A stretch of 42,984 nucleotides of DNA from Vibrio ouci (GCF_004551525.1 NZ_SATR01000038.1:1-42984), one strand, 5' to 3'. Shown: positions 1 to 7,632, counted from the stretch's first letter. The notes: generated from the sequence alone by a model not told the origin. A program made the numbers and translations.

Positions 1-177
1 GACAACTGGCTTACTGACATTGAATATGGAGGCAGTAGCTTCTTCAATATGGCTTCTTTTCTTTCTGCTGGAATACGAGACACAATTCATTCTTACCGCC
101 CAAACTGGTTAAATTTTAACAGTGACAACTATCCTGCCAGAGGGGGAAGGCCAACACTTTTGAGTTGGCCTTCTTAA
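1..177 (+). CDS. 3' end of an unidentified CDS (5' truncated by the window)
   Basis: Frame 1 is open from the first base to a TAA at 175-177, giving 58 residues that begin DNWLTDIEYGGSSFF and continue through NMASFLSAGIRDTIHSYRP. The composition looks like a real protein end, but I do not recognise the family. The last codons run through a perfect hairpin (146-173), so the gene would end inside its own terminator. Frame 2 is also open to about base 113, which lowers confidence in the frame. Confidence 0.4.
   Translation, partial: DNWLTDIEYGGSSFFNMASFLSAGIRDTIHSYRPNWLNFNSDNYPARGGRPTLLSWPS
146..173 (+). terminator. Hairpin terminator after the partial CDS
   Basis: GAAGGCCAAC (146-155) and GTTGGCCTTC (164-173) form a perfect 10-bp stem with an 8-base loop. 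A short T-rich stretch follows. The core resembles the hairpin at 6463-6493, which has the same CCAAC...GTTGG arms. The T tract is short, so it may also be read as a stable 3' hairpin. Confidence 0.5.
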
Positions 178-181
178 CCAT

Positions 182-289
182 ATGCTTCGGACTAATTATC
201 GTGAGATAAAGCAACAGGGTTATGAATACAAGGGCTATGTCGTCGAAAACTTTGTTCAGCAAGAATCGCCGCACTTCGAGTCTCTGTAA
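182..289 (+). pseudogene. Possible remnant of a DUF4143-type ATPase
   Basis: A 35-codon ORF ends with GYVVENFVQQESPHFESL. The pattern xxxENFVxQE resembles the C-terminal DUF4143 part of AAA ATPases of the 'ATP-binding protein' family, where a glycine is followed by (A/V)ENFVAQEL. If so, only a scrap survives. The similarity is short and judged from memory, so this is a weak call. Confidence 0.2.
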
Positions 290-591
290 AAGAGACGAGT
301 TCCATAAGACCTCCACACTTACAGTTTAAGGTACAAGTATGATTCTACTCTTTGGACATGTACAGCTCAACGGACAGTACATTTAGAGCTTGTTAGAACT
401 ATTGTTTTTTGACGGGATAATTATCCAATTTGTCAGGAAACCGTACTGAGGGAGTTAATAAAATCATCAAGCGCATATACAACATTCTTCAATTCCTTTC
501 ATTGCTTGAAATAACAACACCGTTCATTGTGGAGTAAAGACCACGAATAATAAAAATTAATAAGTTGGTCTATTCAAATAAATTGATTTTT
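290..591. other. Intergenic stretch without a recognised gene
   Basis: AT-rich sequence between the remnant ORF and the small peptide gene. I see no RNA gene or convincing ORF on either strand. The promoter of the peptide operon should lie here, for example around the TTGCTT near 502, but the matches to a sigma-70 promoter are too weak to place it. Confidence 0.3.
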
Positions 592-618
592 AATTGTGCT
601 CAACCAATGAGCTCAATT
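592..618. promoter_or_regulatory. Inverted repeat in the leader of the peptide operon
   Basis: AATTGTGCTCA (592-602) and TGAGCTCAATT (608-618) are 11-bp arms with one mismatch and a 5-base spacer. The repeat ends 24 bases before the ATG of the short peptide, just upstream of its AAAGGAAG ribosome-binding site. It could be an operator for a dimeric regulator or an mRNA hairpin. No regulator gene is visible nearby. Confidence 0.4.
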
Positions 619-642
619 ATTAATGAATTAAAGGAAGTAACA

Positions 643-708
643 ATGAAAAAAGTAAACCTTGAAGACCAAAAAGCTGCTAACTGGACACCAATGAAGAAGC
701 AAAAATAA
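643..708 (+). CDS. 21-residue peptide, candidate precursor of a modified peptide
   Basis: The ORF encodes 21 residues: MKKVNLEDQK, then AANWTPMKKQK. It has a good ribosome-binding site (AAAGGAAG, about 5 bases before ATG). It lies directly upstream of a hairpin (727-750) and a SagB-type dehydrogenase gene. In known modified-peptide clusters such as streptolysin S, a short precursor gene precedes the enzymes and is separated from them by a partial terminator, and this layout matches. The peptide has no Cys or Ser and only one Thr, so azole formation is unlikely. The single Trp (14) and the basic tail (MKKQK) are its most distinctive parts. Whether it is translated and modified is inference; it could also be a leader peptide. 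Confidence 0.55.
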   Translation: MKKVNLEDQKAANWTPMKKQK

Positions 709-726
709 AAGTTAAATAGCAGGAGA

Positions 727-750
727 GGCTCCAACCTGTTGGAGCCTTTA
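727..750 (+). terminator. Hairpin between peptide gene and enzymes (attenuator-like)
   Basis: GGCTCCAA (727-734) pairs perfectly with TTGGAGCC (739-746) around a 4-base loop, followed by TTTAATTATTT. It starts 18 bases after the peptide stop and ends 12 bases before the next ATG. Partial read-through would give high peptide mRNA and lower enzyme mRNA. The only GGAG near the next start lies in its 3' arm. Confidence 0.7.
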
Positions 751-758
751 ATTATTTC

Positions 759-1784
759 ATGGCAAATATAGATTACTCATTCATAAAGTTAGTAGATAAT
801 AAACTTATTCTTTGGGACTACCTCAACCGAAACCAGTACGAGATTCAGCCTGAACTTGTAAGTACGATTTATAACTATATTAACGACTCTGGGGAATATG
901 ATGTAAAGGCTATTGAGTACCTTCAGGAACTTAATATACTCCAGGAAAGTAAGAGCCAACCTTGGGGCTGGGATTGCCTCTCTCATATTTACCATCATGG
1001 AACCAAGAATGTATTCAATGAAGAGGTTGTTAAAAATGCCGATGCCTGGGTAGAAGAGAATGAAAGGGTCCAGCTTCAAGAAGCGGACTCGATCATACCG
1101 AAGTTTCGCGCAATAGTGGACGAAAAGTCCATGGGGAGGCGGATAGCGTTGTCTTGCAAGCCGTCAAATCTCGATATAGAAAAACACCTAAATAACAGAA
1201 AAACTACTCGAGATTTCTTAGACTCTCCGGTACCTCTTTCCTCTGTAGAAAACATCTTGACGATTTGCTACAAAGCATCATTCGATTGGGGCAACTCAAA
1301 CAGCAAAGAACCGCTAGGCAAAAAGAAAACTAGCCCGTCTGGAGGTGGGTTACACCCCACACAAGCCTATATTATAGCGCTGAATGTAAATGGATTGGGA
1401 AGAGGGATATATTTTTATAATGACCTAGACCATGAGCTAATTTACCTGCGCCCTTTCCCAGACAACTATCCGCTTAGCCAACTGATCGGAGGGCAGCCCT
1501 ACGCTGAGAATGCAGCGTTCCTTATCATATTGACTACGCGATTTGATTTGTCTTGGATAAAGTACAAACACTCCCGCTGTTATCGAGTCTCACTATTGGA
1601 TGTGGGGCACTTGTCGCAATCAACCCAGCTAGTAACCTCAGAACTGGGCTTGGGGAGTTGGATTACAGGTCAACTCTGTGATTCGAATGTCGAAGGCTTA
1701 CTAGGTTGTGACACTTCAGTCGAAGCTCCGATATATTGCATTGCGATTGGTAATGCAACGGGTAATTCGTTCCCTAACGATTAA
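759..1784 (+). CDS. SagB-type FMN-dependent dehydrogenase (nitroreductase fold)
   Basis: This 341-residue protein belongs to the SagB/ThcOx branch of the nitroreductase superfamily, FMN enzymes that oxidise modified peptides or small molecules in the cytoplasm. It has an N-terminal LILWDY region, a WDCLSHIYHHGTKN segment (70-83) typical of SagB-type proteins, the FMN-binding RKTTRDF (147-153), and SPSGGGLHPTQAYI (192-205), equivalent to the usual PSGGaLyP. The C-terminal block LGLGSWITGQ ... EAPIYCIAIGNATG completes the fold. There is no YcaO cyclodehydratase nearby, so the usual azoline substrate is not indicated. The gene follows the peptide and its hairpin and precedes a diiron oxygenase by 9 bases. 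The GGAG nearest its ATG is about 14 bases away, a poor spacing suggesting modest translation. The family call is firm; the substrate is unknown. Confidence 0.9.
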   Translation: MANIDYSFIKLVDNKLILWDYLNRNQYEIQPELVSTIYNYINDSGEYDVKAIEYLQELNILQESKSQPWGWDCLSHIYHHGTKNVFNEEVVKNADAWVEENERVQLQEADSIIPKFRAIVDEKSMGRRIALSCKPSNLDIEKHLNNRKTTRDFLDSPVPLSSVENILTICYKASFDWGNSNSKEPLGKKKTSPSGGGLHPTQAYIIALNVNGLGRGIYFYNDLDHELIYLRPFPDNYPLSQLIGGQPYAENAAFLIILTTRFDLSWIKYKHSRCYRVSLLDVGHLSQSTQLVTSELGLGSWITGQLCDSNVEGLLGCDTSVEAPIYCIAIGNATGNSFPND

Positions 1785-1793
1785 GGTAAATTT

Positions 1794-2777
1794 ATGGATC
1801 ACGTTAGCAACTGGATGCAAAAATCAACCATCACTTCTCACAAGTACCGATATTCAATGCAAGTAGATGGAATGAAAGGAGTGCTGAGTACTGCGTGGAT
1901 AGCAGACTCTTGGTACTCTTATTTTCTACCTTCAGTAATTGTGAGTAAACTAAACCAAGAAGAAAAAGCTATTCTAGGTGCCTGCATATTGAGTAATTTT
2001 ATGTCATACACTGTTGAAGTGGAGCATGGAATTGTTAACCCGATAGTGAACAAGATTAGCCTGGGTGAGTCGATATTTTTTTCTGGTAAGCAAGAGCGAA
2101 TGACGTGTTACGGAGTCTTTGCAGACGAAGTTTATCATGCCATGTTCTCTTACGATCTGCTTTCTTCACTCATGTATAGTGGCGACATTCATAAGATTCA
2201 TGACTTTGAGTTAGATTCTAAAGAGAAGTCAAAAAAAATCGTCTCACTGCGCAGATGCGATAATGACAGGGATACTGAAGTGTCAATGCTTGCATTGGGA
2301 GTCTACTCTGAAGTTTGCATCGCTACACAGCTAACCAATATCCAAAAAGACACCATCTATGAGCCTGTCTACAATGCATTAAAAGATCACCTCGATGATG
2401 AAAAACGTCACGCTGCAATATTTGTTGACCTAATGAGAACGTTTTGGAAAACATCAACTATAGCCGACAAGACGTTGTTTATTTCAAAACTGTTTGCAGT
2501 GATGGAACTCAACGTATCATACATGGATCGCACTTGGGTGAAGAACTACCTTAGCTACATTGATAAGGCTGACTTATTTTCGCTCATGCCTACCATCAAA
2601 CCAGAGAACAAGTTTGAAGGGGTTGCCAGCTTTGTTGAAAGAACGTCTAAAGTACTGTTTGCGGAGCTTAATAGGCTTGGCGCATGGGATGTTCAAGAGC
2701 TTAATGAGTTGCTGACTCGCTATCGTTTAGCGAAATTTGCGCAGGGAGGCAACCTATGCGTAGAACAAAGGTACTAG
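1794..2777 (+). CDS. AurF-family diiron N-oxygenase
   Basis: This 327-residue protein matches the ferritin-like diiron oxygenases typified by AurF (p-aminobenzoate N-oxygenase) and CmlI, which oxidise amines to hydroxylamine, nitroso or nitro groups. All seven expected metal ligands are present: E77 (VEVEHG), E112 and H115 (DEVYH), E173 (SEVC), and H199, E203, H206 (HLDDEKRH). Their spacing follows AurF as I remember it (E101, E136, H139, E196, H223, E227, H230) within one residue. The enzyme is therefore probably active. It starts 9 bases after the SagB-type gene with AAGG upstream, and its end overlaps the exporter gene by 22 bases, so the three are one operon. The substrate may be the peptide, a derivative of it, or an unrelated arylamine; the sequence does not decide. 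Confidence 0.9.
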   Translation: MDHVSNWMQKSTITSHKYRYSMQVDGMKGVLSTAWIADSWYSYFLPSVIVSKLNQEEKAILGACILSNFMSYTVEVEHGIVNPIVNKISLGESIFFSGKQERMTCYGVFADEVYHAMFSYDLLSSLMYSGDIHKIHDFELDSKEKSKKIVSLRRCDNDRDTEVSMLALGVYSEVCIATQLTNIQKDTIYEPVYNALKDHLDDEKRHAAIFVDLMRTFWKTSTIADKTLFISKLFAVMELNVSYMDRTWVKNYLSYIDKADLFSLMPTIKPENKFEGVASFVERTSKVLFAELNRLGAWDVQELNELLTRYRLAKFAQGGNLCVEQRY

Positions 2778-3901
2778 TCTGCCTAGCAGCACTGTCTGTA
2801 TTGTCCATGTTCCCGATGGACGTGTTTATTTCCTCTTTTGAAGACTTAGCCAGTTATTTTTCGATTCCCTATAGAGATACCATCTCTTCGGTCACTTTGT
2901 TTACCTACGGATTCGGTGTAGGGGTATTGGTTGTTGGTATTCTGGCAGAAAAACTGGGAGTGACTACTGTGCTATTGGGAAGTTTAGTTTTTTTACTGCT
3001 TTCGAATTTGCTGTCTCTTGGCCATAGCAGTTATGAACTCTTCCTTGGCTCACGATTCATGCAAGGGCTGTTCTCATCGTCATTCGTACTAAGTACATTT
3101 ATAGTGCGAAACTGCTTTAATGAGGAAGAGGGAGTGAGGGTTCGCGCTTTGATTGCGTCAATCTCTGCGATTGCAATTACGCTTTCACCGATGCTGGGGG
3201 CTCTATTAACAACAGCGTTTGGGTGGGGCTCGATTATTGTGGTCGCGTCCTGCGCCTGTGTCGTTACCATGCTGTGTTTCTTGTCAATAAGTAGTGAGTT
3301 ACGTGACGAAAACCTTAGTGCGGTACGAAATAATTTTTTAAGGTCAAGAGAGTTTTGGGTGCTAAACCTAGTGTCTACGCTGAATTTCTCCATTCACTTC
3401 GTTTTTGTAATACTGTCGGTCAAAATTTTCACACAAGACTTTAGTGGCTCTCTGCAAGACTACGGTTGGATGATGATTTTTTATGGGGTGGCACTCTTTG
3501 TCACAAACACCATCATTATTAAGTTCAACACCAAGCTAGCATTTACGGGCTCTAACTATTGGTATTTGCTGTCCATAGCCGTGCTGGCTGTGATCATAAT
3601 GCAGATGTCCACTAACGATAATCTTGGTTTTTATAGTTACTTTCCTATTATCGTCCTCGCGACCTTTTTTGGTGTCTATTTATCTAATATCACCCTCAAC
3701 AAAGCTATATTCGTAGTCAACGGAACCCCGACAGTTTCCTCTGTTGTGGGAAGTATTAGATTTATTACTACAGGTACCATTGGCTGGTTAGGCTTTAGTT
3801 ATGGGTCTGGGATGACTTCAATCGCCCTACTCTATTTCTTGTCTTCGATTTCATCACTTATACTTTTGCGGTCGGTAAGGCCTAATAAAACCGAACCGTG
3901 A
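2756..3901 (+). CDS. MFS exporter, Bcr/CflA-like (12 TM)
   Basis: This 381-residue membrane protein has about twelve hydrophobic helices. The N-terminus (MFPMDVFISSFEDLASYF, then FTYGFGVGVLVVGILAEKLG) resembles Bcr/CflA drug:proton antiporters, in which the loop after TM2 holds the GxLxDRxG-like motif, here GILAEKLG. Its start lies inside the diiron oxygenase gene behind GGGAGG, which implies translational coupling. As the last gene of the operon it most likely exports the product and gives self-resistance. That role is inferred from position only. Confidence 0.88.
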   Translation: MRRTKVLVCLAALSVLSMFPMDVFISSFEDLASYFSIPYRDTISSVTLFTYGFGVGVLVVGILAEKLGVTTVLLGSLVFLLLSNLLSLGHSSYELFLGSRFMQGLFSSSFVLSTFIVRNCFNEEEGVRVRALIASISAIAITLSPMLGALLTTAFGWGSIIVVASCACVVTMLCFLSISSELRDENLSAVRNNFLRSREFWVLNLVSTLNFSIHFVFVILSVKIFTQDFSGSLQDYGWMMIFYGVALFVTNTIIIKFNTKLAFTGSNYWYLLSIAVLAVIIMQMSTNDNLGFYSYFPIIVLATFFGVYLSNITLNKAIFVVNGTPTVSSVVGSIRFITTGTIGWLGFSYGSGMTSIALLYFLSSISSLILLRSVRPNKTEP

Positions 3902-3987
3902 GGGGCAATTACCATTATCCTTGCCAATGAGGCCAGACTCAGGTAAAGGTGTTAAACGGCAGGCGTTCGGGATGAAGGCTTGAACCT

Positions 3988-4419
3988 TTGGCTTCGTGGT
4001 GGTGGCATATTCGCGTGTCGACGGCTTGGCAGTTACAGCAACGGCATCCGAGTAGCTCGATTTTGCTGATTGAGAAAGAGCAGCACTTATCATCTCATCA
4101 AACTGGGTACAACAGTGGTGTGATTCACGCTGAGGTGTATTACGCCCCAGGCAGTTTAAAAGCCGAGTTTTGTAAAGCGGGCTACCGAAAGCCGGTTAAC
4201 AAATATTGCTCACAGGTAGAGGCCGAAGATTTGCAGCCGTATCCCGCTGATATAAGGGTGCAAGCCGTGCTTAAAGATGGCAGCTTAGTGCATGACTTTT
4301 TGTTTGCGGAGAGCCTGCGTTCTTTGCATGTCTGTAATGCACCCTCACCAGCGGCAACCTCTGCTATCCCGATTGGTGGTTATATTTGCGATAAGATTGC
4401 AGAGAAACAAAAGCTATAG
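3988..4419 (+). pseudogene. lhgO: Gutted L-2-hydroxyglutarate oxidase (lhgO) pseudogene
   Basis: The reading frame joins the N-terminal and C-terminal parts of an LhgO-type FAD-dependent L-2-hydroxyglutarate oxidase. STAWQLQQRHP ... ILLIEKE ... HQTGYNSGVIHAEVYY ... GSLKAEFCKAG is the dinucleotide-binding N-terminus. It passes abruptly into AEDLQPYPADIRVQAV ... DGSLVHDFLF ... LHVCNAPSPAATSAIPIG, the extreme C-terminus. About 250-280 central residues of a roughly 400-residue enzyme are missing. The glycine loop before STAW is also scrambled or out of frame (about 3990-4017), and there is no proper start. It cannot be functional. Its stop overlaps the convergent VOC gene by six bases. Confidence 0.85.
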
Positions 4420-4830
4420 TTGGGGCTTTAGCTCTACCACATTCCCTTCTGGGTCTTCAATATAGATAGAGCGGCCAAAGCCTTGCGCGCCGTATCGCTC
4501 GAAAAAGTCACTGGTCGCTATATTGTGCGCTTCAAGATAGCCACGCAGCTGTTGCTCATCAAACGCGGCTATTTTTAGGCAGAAATGATCAACGTTGCGC
4601 CCGTTCTGCAAGGGCGCTTTCCCACCTAGTTTTCCCAACTCGCTATCTACCGTCACTATATCGATCAATGCAGTGCCTGCTCTTAGTTGAGTTAGGCCAA
4701 GTTCGGGTAGCTCTCTTTCTATTGGGCAAGCAAGAATGTCTTGATAAAAGGCGAGCATTTTCTTTAAGTTAGAGGTTCTAAGTACAATATGGTCAATCGC
4801 AAGTATGCGAATGGGATTTGATGTAGTCAT
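4414..4830 (-). CDS. VOC (glyoxalase/dioxygenase superfamily) protein
   Basis: The protein has 138 residues. I start it at the ATG at 4830 (MTTSNPIRILAIDHIVLRT) because AAGG lies 7 bases upstream and the longer frame has no family similarity. The fold is a single glyoxalase/bleomycin-resistance/dioxygenase unit: IDHIVLRT at the start gives the first metal-type histidine, VDHFCLKI a second, and IYIEDPEGNVVELK closes the second beta-alpha-beta module with a conserved Glu. Such proteins bind a divalent metal and act on small molecules. It resembles YwbC/GloA-like relatives of unknown substrate. It is divergent from the DUF429 gene, with promoters expected in 4831-4915. Confidence 0.85.
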   Translation of the reverse strand: MTTSNPIRILAIDHIVLRTSNLKKMLAFYQDILACPIERELPELGLTQLRAGTALIDIVTVDSELGKLGGKAPLQNGRNVDHFCLKIAAFDEQQLRGYLEAHNIATSDFFERYGAQGFGRSIYIEDPEGNVVELKPQL

Positions 4831-4915
4831 AACTAGCCTTAGTCGTTTGGTTGTTTTAACTATACGAAAAAATGGCTCGGCTCGATTGGCTATCTGAATA
4901 AACGATGGAGATAAG

Positions 4916-5608
4916 ATGCGATATCTTGGGATTGATGGTTGCAAAGCTGGGTGGGTTGTTTGGTTGCTCAACGGTGGCACGCCATCTTTTCAAATAGTGA
5001 CTTCCTTAAGTAACATAGCGGATGTACTTACCCAGAGTAGAGCTTTGATCGACATACCGATTGGCTTTAGTGATAGTGCGCAGCCAGATAGGTTATGCGA
5101 TAAAGCCGCAAGAAAGTTCTTAGCGCCTAAGCGAGGTTCATCGGTATTTCCTGTTCCTTGCAAAGAGGCCGCCTATGCGGAGACTTATCAGCAAGCGTGC
5201 CAAATCAATATGGAACAATTGGGTAAAAAGCTTTCTAAACAAACCTGGTATATCTTGCCGAAAGTACGCGAAGTTGATGCGCTATTAAGACAATACCCTA
5301 AAGTCATGCTTCGAGAATCTCACCCTGAAGTCGTCTTCAAAGCACTCAATAAACAGCCGCTATCCCACAGCAAAAAGACGATAGAGGGTAGGGAAGAGCG
5401 CCTCACTATTTTGAATCACTATTGCCCAGAATGGATATCAGTACTGACTGATTCTATAGAGCAAACCAAGCGTAGCGAGGCTCAACCCGACGATTTGATT
5501 GATGCGTTTGCATTGATGTTTATTGCTTCAAAGTGGCTGCAATTGTCGACGCTGCCTGAAACGAAAGCGTCGTTGGATAATGAAATTGTGTATTGGCAAG
5601 CGAATTAA
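4916..5608 (+). CDS. DUF429 family protein (RNase H-like nuclease fold predicted)
   Basis: The protein has 230 residues. The N-terminus YLGIDGCKAGWVVWLL is the hallmark of DUF429, a predicted RNase H-fold family, with the first acidic residue in GIDG. ALIDIPIGF (second Asp) and the late block QPDDLIDAFALMFIA (C-terminal acidic pair) complete the expected pattern. RGSSVFPVPCKEAAY is also conserved in the family. The start has GGAG five bases upstream. The stop is directly followed by the next ATG, so the two are probably co-transcribed. The function is not established for the family. Confidence 0.85.
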   Translation: MRYLGIDGCKAGWVVWLLNGGTPSFQIVTSLSNIADVLTQSRALIDIPIGFSDSAQPDRLCDKAARKFLAPKRGSSVFPVPCKEAAYAETYQQACQINMEQLGKKLSKQTWYILPKVREVDALLRQYPKVMLRESHPEVVFKALNKQPLSHSKKTIEGREERLTILNHYCPEWISVLTDSIEQTKRSEAQPDDLIDAFALMFIASKWLQLSTLPETKASLDNEIVYWQAN

Positions 5609-6436
5609 ATGAAACAGAGAATAATGACGATAAAAACAGTGGTTACAGCCTTACTGCTACTATTCAGTGCAGGAGCGAGCGCAAACGTCGCACCTATTTC
5701 AGAGTGGCAATGCGGTATGATGAAAAAGACCGGAGTTTTGCCAAGCAATGCGCCAATTGGATGTGACCGGTTAAACAAAGTCGATTTTGAGTTTGTGAAT
5801 TTTGCCGATAAAACCAAGTCAGGAAGTGTGATTGTCTTGGATATCGTGGCACCTTCTGTCGAGCAAATCTTCAAGGCATTGAAGCAGCGAAAATTCCCGC
5901 TCCACTCCGCACGTTTAATGCGTGAGTTTAAAGGCGATGACAATGCCTCGATGGACGCCAACAACAGCAGCGCATTTAATGCTCGGGCGATCACGGGTGG
6001 TAGTAGTTGGTCTAAACATGCTTACGGCGTAGCGATTGATATTAACCCAGTGCAAAACCCATTCTTAGAGTTTGGGGATAACGGCACTATTACCGTTAAG
6101 CCGACTCAATCTGCAACACAGTACATTAACCGAACTCAGTTTCGTGCTCGCTCTGAGCTAAGCCGAACAGGCATGGCGGAAGAGGTAGTCGATCTATTTG
6201 CCCACCACGGATTTCTTATTTGGGGCGGGGATTGGAACACGCCTATCGATACCCAGCATTTCGAAGTTGGCTCAAGGAAGTTCGTCAATCAATTAGTCTC
6301 CAAACCTAAGCCAGAGGCGACACAACTGTTTAACCGTTACATCGATTCCTACCGAGCGTGCTACCAGCAAAACAAAGCGCAAGGTGCAGAGAAAGCCAGA
6401 GCGATGTGTGCTTATCGTATCGTTCATAGGCATTGA
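5609..6436 (+). CDS. M15-family peptidoglycan peptidase, exported
   Basis: The protein has 275 residues, with a signal peptide (positive start, VVTALLLLFSAGASA, cleavage near residue 25). The zinc-binding pattern of M15 D-Ala-D-Ala carboxypeptidases or L-Ala-D-Glu endopeptidases is complete: SKHAYGVAIDINP gives H137 and D144, and WGGDWNTPIDTQHFEVG gives H217. It should act on cell-wall peptides in the periplasm. The ATG at 5609 abuts the previous stop; a second ATG at 5624 (MTIKTVVTALL) is an equally possible start. A 23-base segment near its 3' end (6393-6415) recurs at 9336-9358 with one mismatch. Confidence 0.87.
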   Translation: MKQRIMTIKTVVTALLLLFSAGASANVAPISEWQCGMMKKTGVLPSNAPIGCDRLNKVDFEFVNFADKTKSGSVIVLDIVAPSVEQIFKALKQRKFPLHSARLMREFKGDDNASMDANNSSAFNARAITGGSSWSKHAYGVAIDINPVQNPFLEFGDNGTITVKPTQSATQYINRTQFRARSELSRTGMAEEVVDLFAHHGFLIWGGDWNTPIDTQHFEVGSRKFVNQLVSKPKPEATQLFNRYIDSYRACYQQNKAQGAEKARAMCAYRIVHRH

Positions 6437-6462
6437 TTAGCGGCGAACCAACAAAGATAAAT

Positions 6463-6493
6463 AAAAAGCCAACTCTTTTGAGTTGGCCTTTTT
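6463..6493 (+). terminator. Rho-independent terminator after the M15 gene
   Basis: GCCAACTC (6468-6475) pairs with GAGTTGGC (6480-6487) around TTTT, followed by TTTTT and preceded by AAAAA, so it can act in both directions. The rest of the gap up to the next gene (6494-6753) is AT-rich and should contain the promoter of the lipoprotein gene. I see no other element there. Confidence 0.85.
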
Positions 6494-6753
6494 ACTCATA
6501 TCTCATTTGAACAAGTATTCATTTACTAGGTACCAATTTTGATAATTAGTTTATGACCGTAGGTTGTTGTTTTATTGGGGCAGGTTTCAGATTAATTATT
6601 GTTAATAACTACCTTTAGCCAATATCTGAGTATAAGTTTTATCGCAGCCGCAGCTTGCTAGCTGCCGGTTAAGAAACATTTACCGTCCAATCAGTTACAA
6701 ACAATTGTGGGCATAAATGATCAGTGATTTATTTTAGATTCAAACGGAGACTT

Positions 6754-7632
6754 ATGTTCAGACATACCATCAAGATCTGCTTTAGCACTTTGATATTAAC
6801 CGGATGCGCTAACTCCTTTCCTGATACTCAGCATAGTTGGCCGCTGACTTATGGCGAACTAGGTATTCCCATCGCTCATGTAACCATCGGAAATAATACC
6901 CACCAATTAAGTGTCGACACTGGCGCTTCACGAGGGCTGTATTTGTATCAGGAAAATATTAATAGCATGATCGATGACCCCGCCTTTTCGATTCAGTATA
7001 TCGGTACTGATAGGTCGATTGATTTGGATGGAAACATCACTACAACAGACCTATGGCAAGTTGATAAGTTAGTTATTTCTAAAGTAACGTTTAATGAAGT
7101 AGATATTCTCGCGTTTAAACCGTGGGGGCTTGTGCTTGGTGGTGGCGAACAACCTGCCGATGAGGTTTTGGGTTTAGGATTGTTTCAAGATGCATTAGTT
7201 TTAATGGACTTTTACAGTAACAAGATCAGGGTGATTGACTCCTTACCAACTGATTTATCAGGGTGGACTGAGTTTCGCGTAACTCCAAATAAAGCGGGCC
7301 TTCAAATTGACGGGTATCTTAGTGAAGGCTCTCGAATAAGGTTAGTCATTGATACTGCCGCTAGCCATTCCGTCCTCCTTTCTAGCCCATTAACTGAACC
7401 ATTAACTAAATTGGGTTGTAGCGCGGCGTTTCCTGAGGCTCAGGACTCTGATTGTATGGTGGTGCGATATGAACTGTCTGATAACTTGGATAGTGTTGGT
7501 CATCCATTTGCAATTCTGATCCCGAATACAAGTGAGATTACTGAATTTGATGGGATACTTGGCATGGATGTATTACGTGGAAGACAAATGATCATCGACA
7601 CACAAAATCTACGTGTGTATATCAGTCGCTAA
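6754..7632 (+). CDS. Two-lobed retropepsin-like lipoprotein (clan AA aspartic protease fold)
   Basis: The protein has 292 residues from the ATG at 6754, chosen because GGAG lies five bases upstream. The signal ends in the lipobox LTGC (C18), so it should be a membrane-anchored lipoprotein. Two tandem retropepsin-like lobes are visible. Lobe 1 has LSVDTGAS (D55) and closes with DEVLGLGLF and VLMDFYSNKIRVID. Lobe 2 has LVIDTAAS (D200) and closes with DGILGMDVLRGRQMIIDTQNLRVYIS. Bacterial members usually have one lobe and dimerise; here both lobes are in one chain, as in pepsins. The second motif is DTA rather than DTG, so activity could be reduced or changed. The substrate is unknown. Confidence 0.8.
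   Translation: MFRHTIKICFSTLILTGCANSFPDTQHSWPLTYGELGIPIAHVTIGNNTHQLSVDTGASRGLYLYQENINSMIDDPAFSIQYIGTDRSIDLDGNITTTDLWQVDKLVISKVTFNEVDILAFKPWGLVLGGGEQPADEVLGLGLFQDALVLMDFYSNKIRVIDSLPTDLSGWTEFRVTPNKAGLQIDGYLSEGSRIRLVIDTAASHSVLLSSPLTEPLTKLGCSAAFPEAQDSDCMVVRYELSDNLDSVGHPFAILIPNTSEITEFDGILGMDVLRGRQMIIDTQNLRVYISR

Noticed and set aside
643..708. PqqA-like precursor
   Set aside because: Similar length, but it lacks the Glu-x3-Tyr motif, and no pqq genes are nearby.
643..1784. Streptolysin S-type azole peptide system
   Set aside because: The peptide has no Cys or Ser, and no YcaO cyclodehydratase or E1-like partner is encoded in the cluster.
3854..4093. 79-codon minus-strand ORF over the lhgO remnant
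   Set aside because: It is the antisense of the pseudogene and exporter end, without a start signal.
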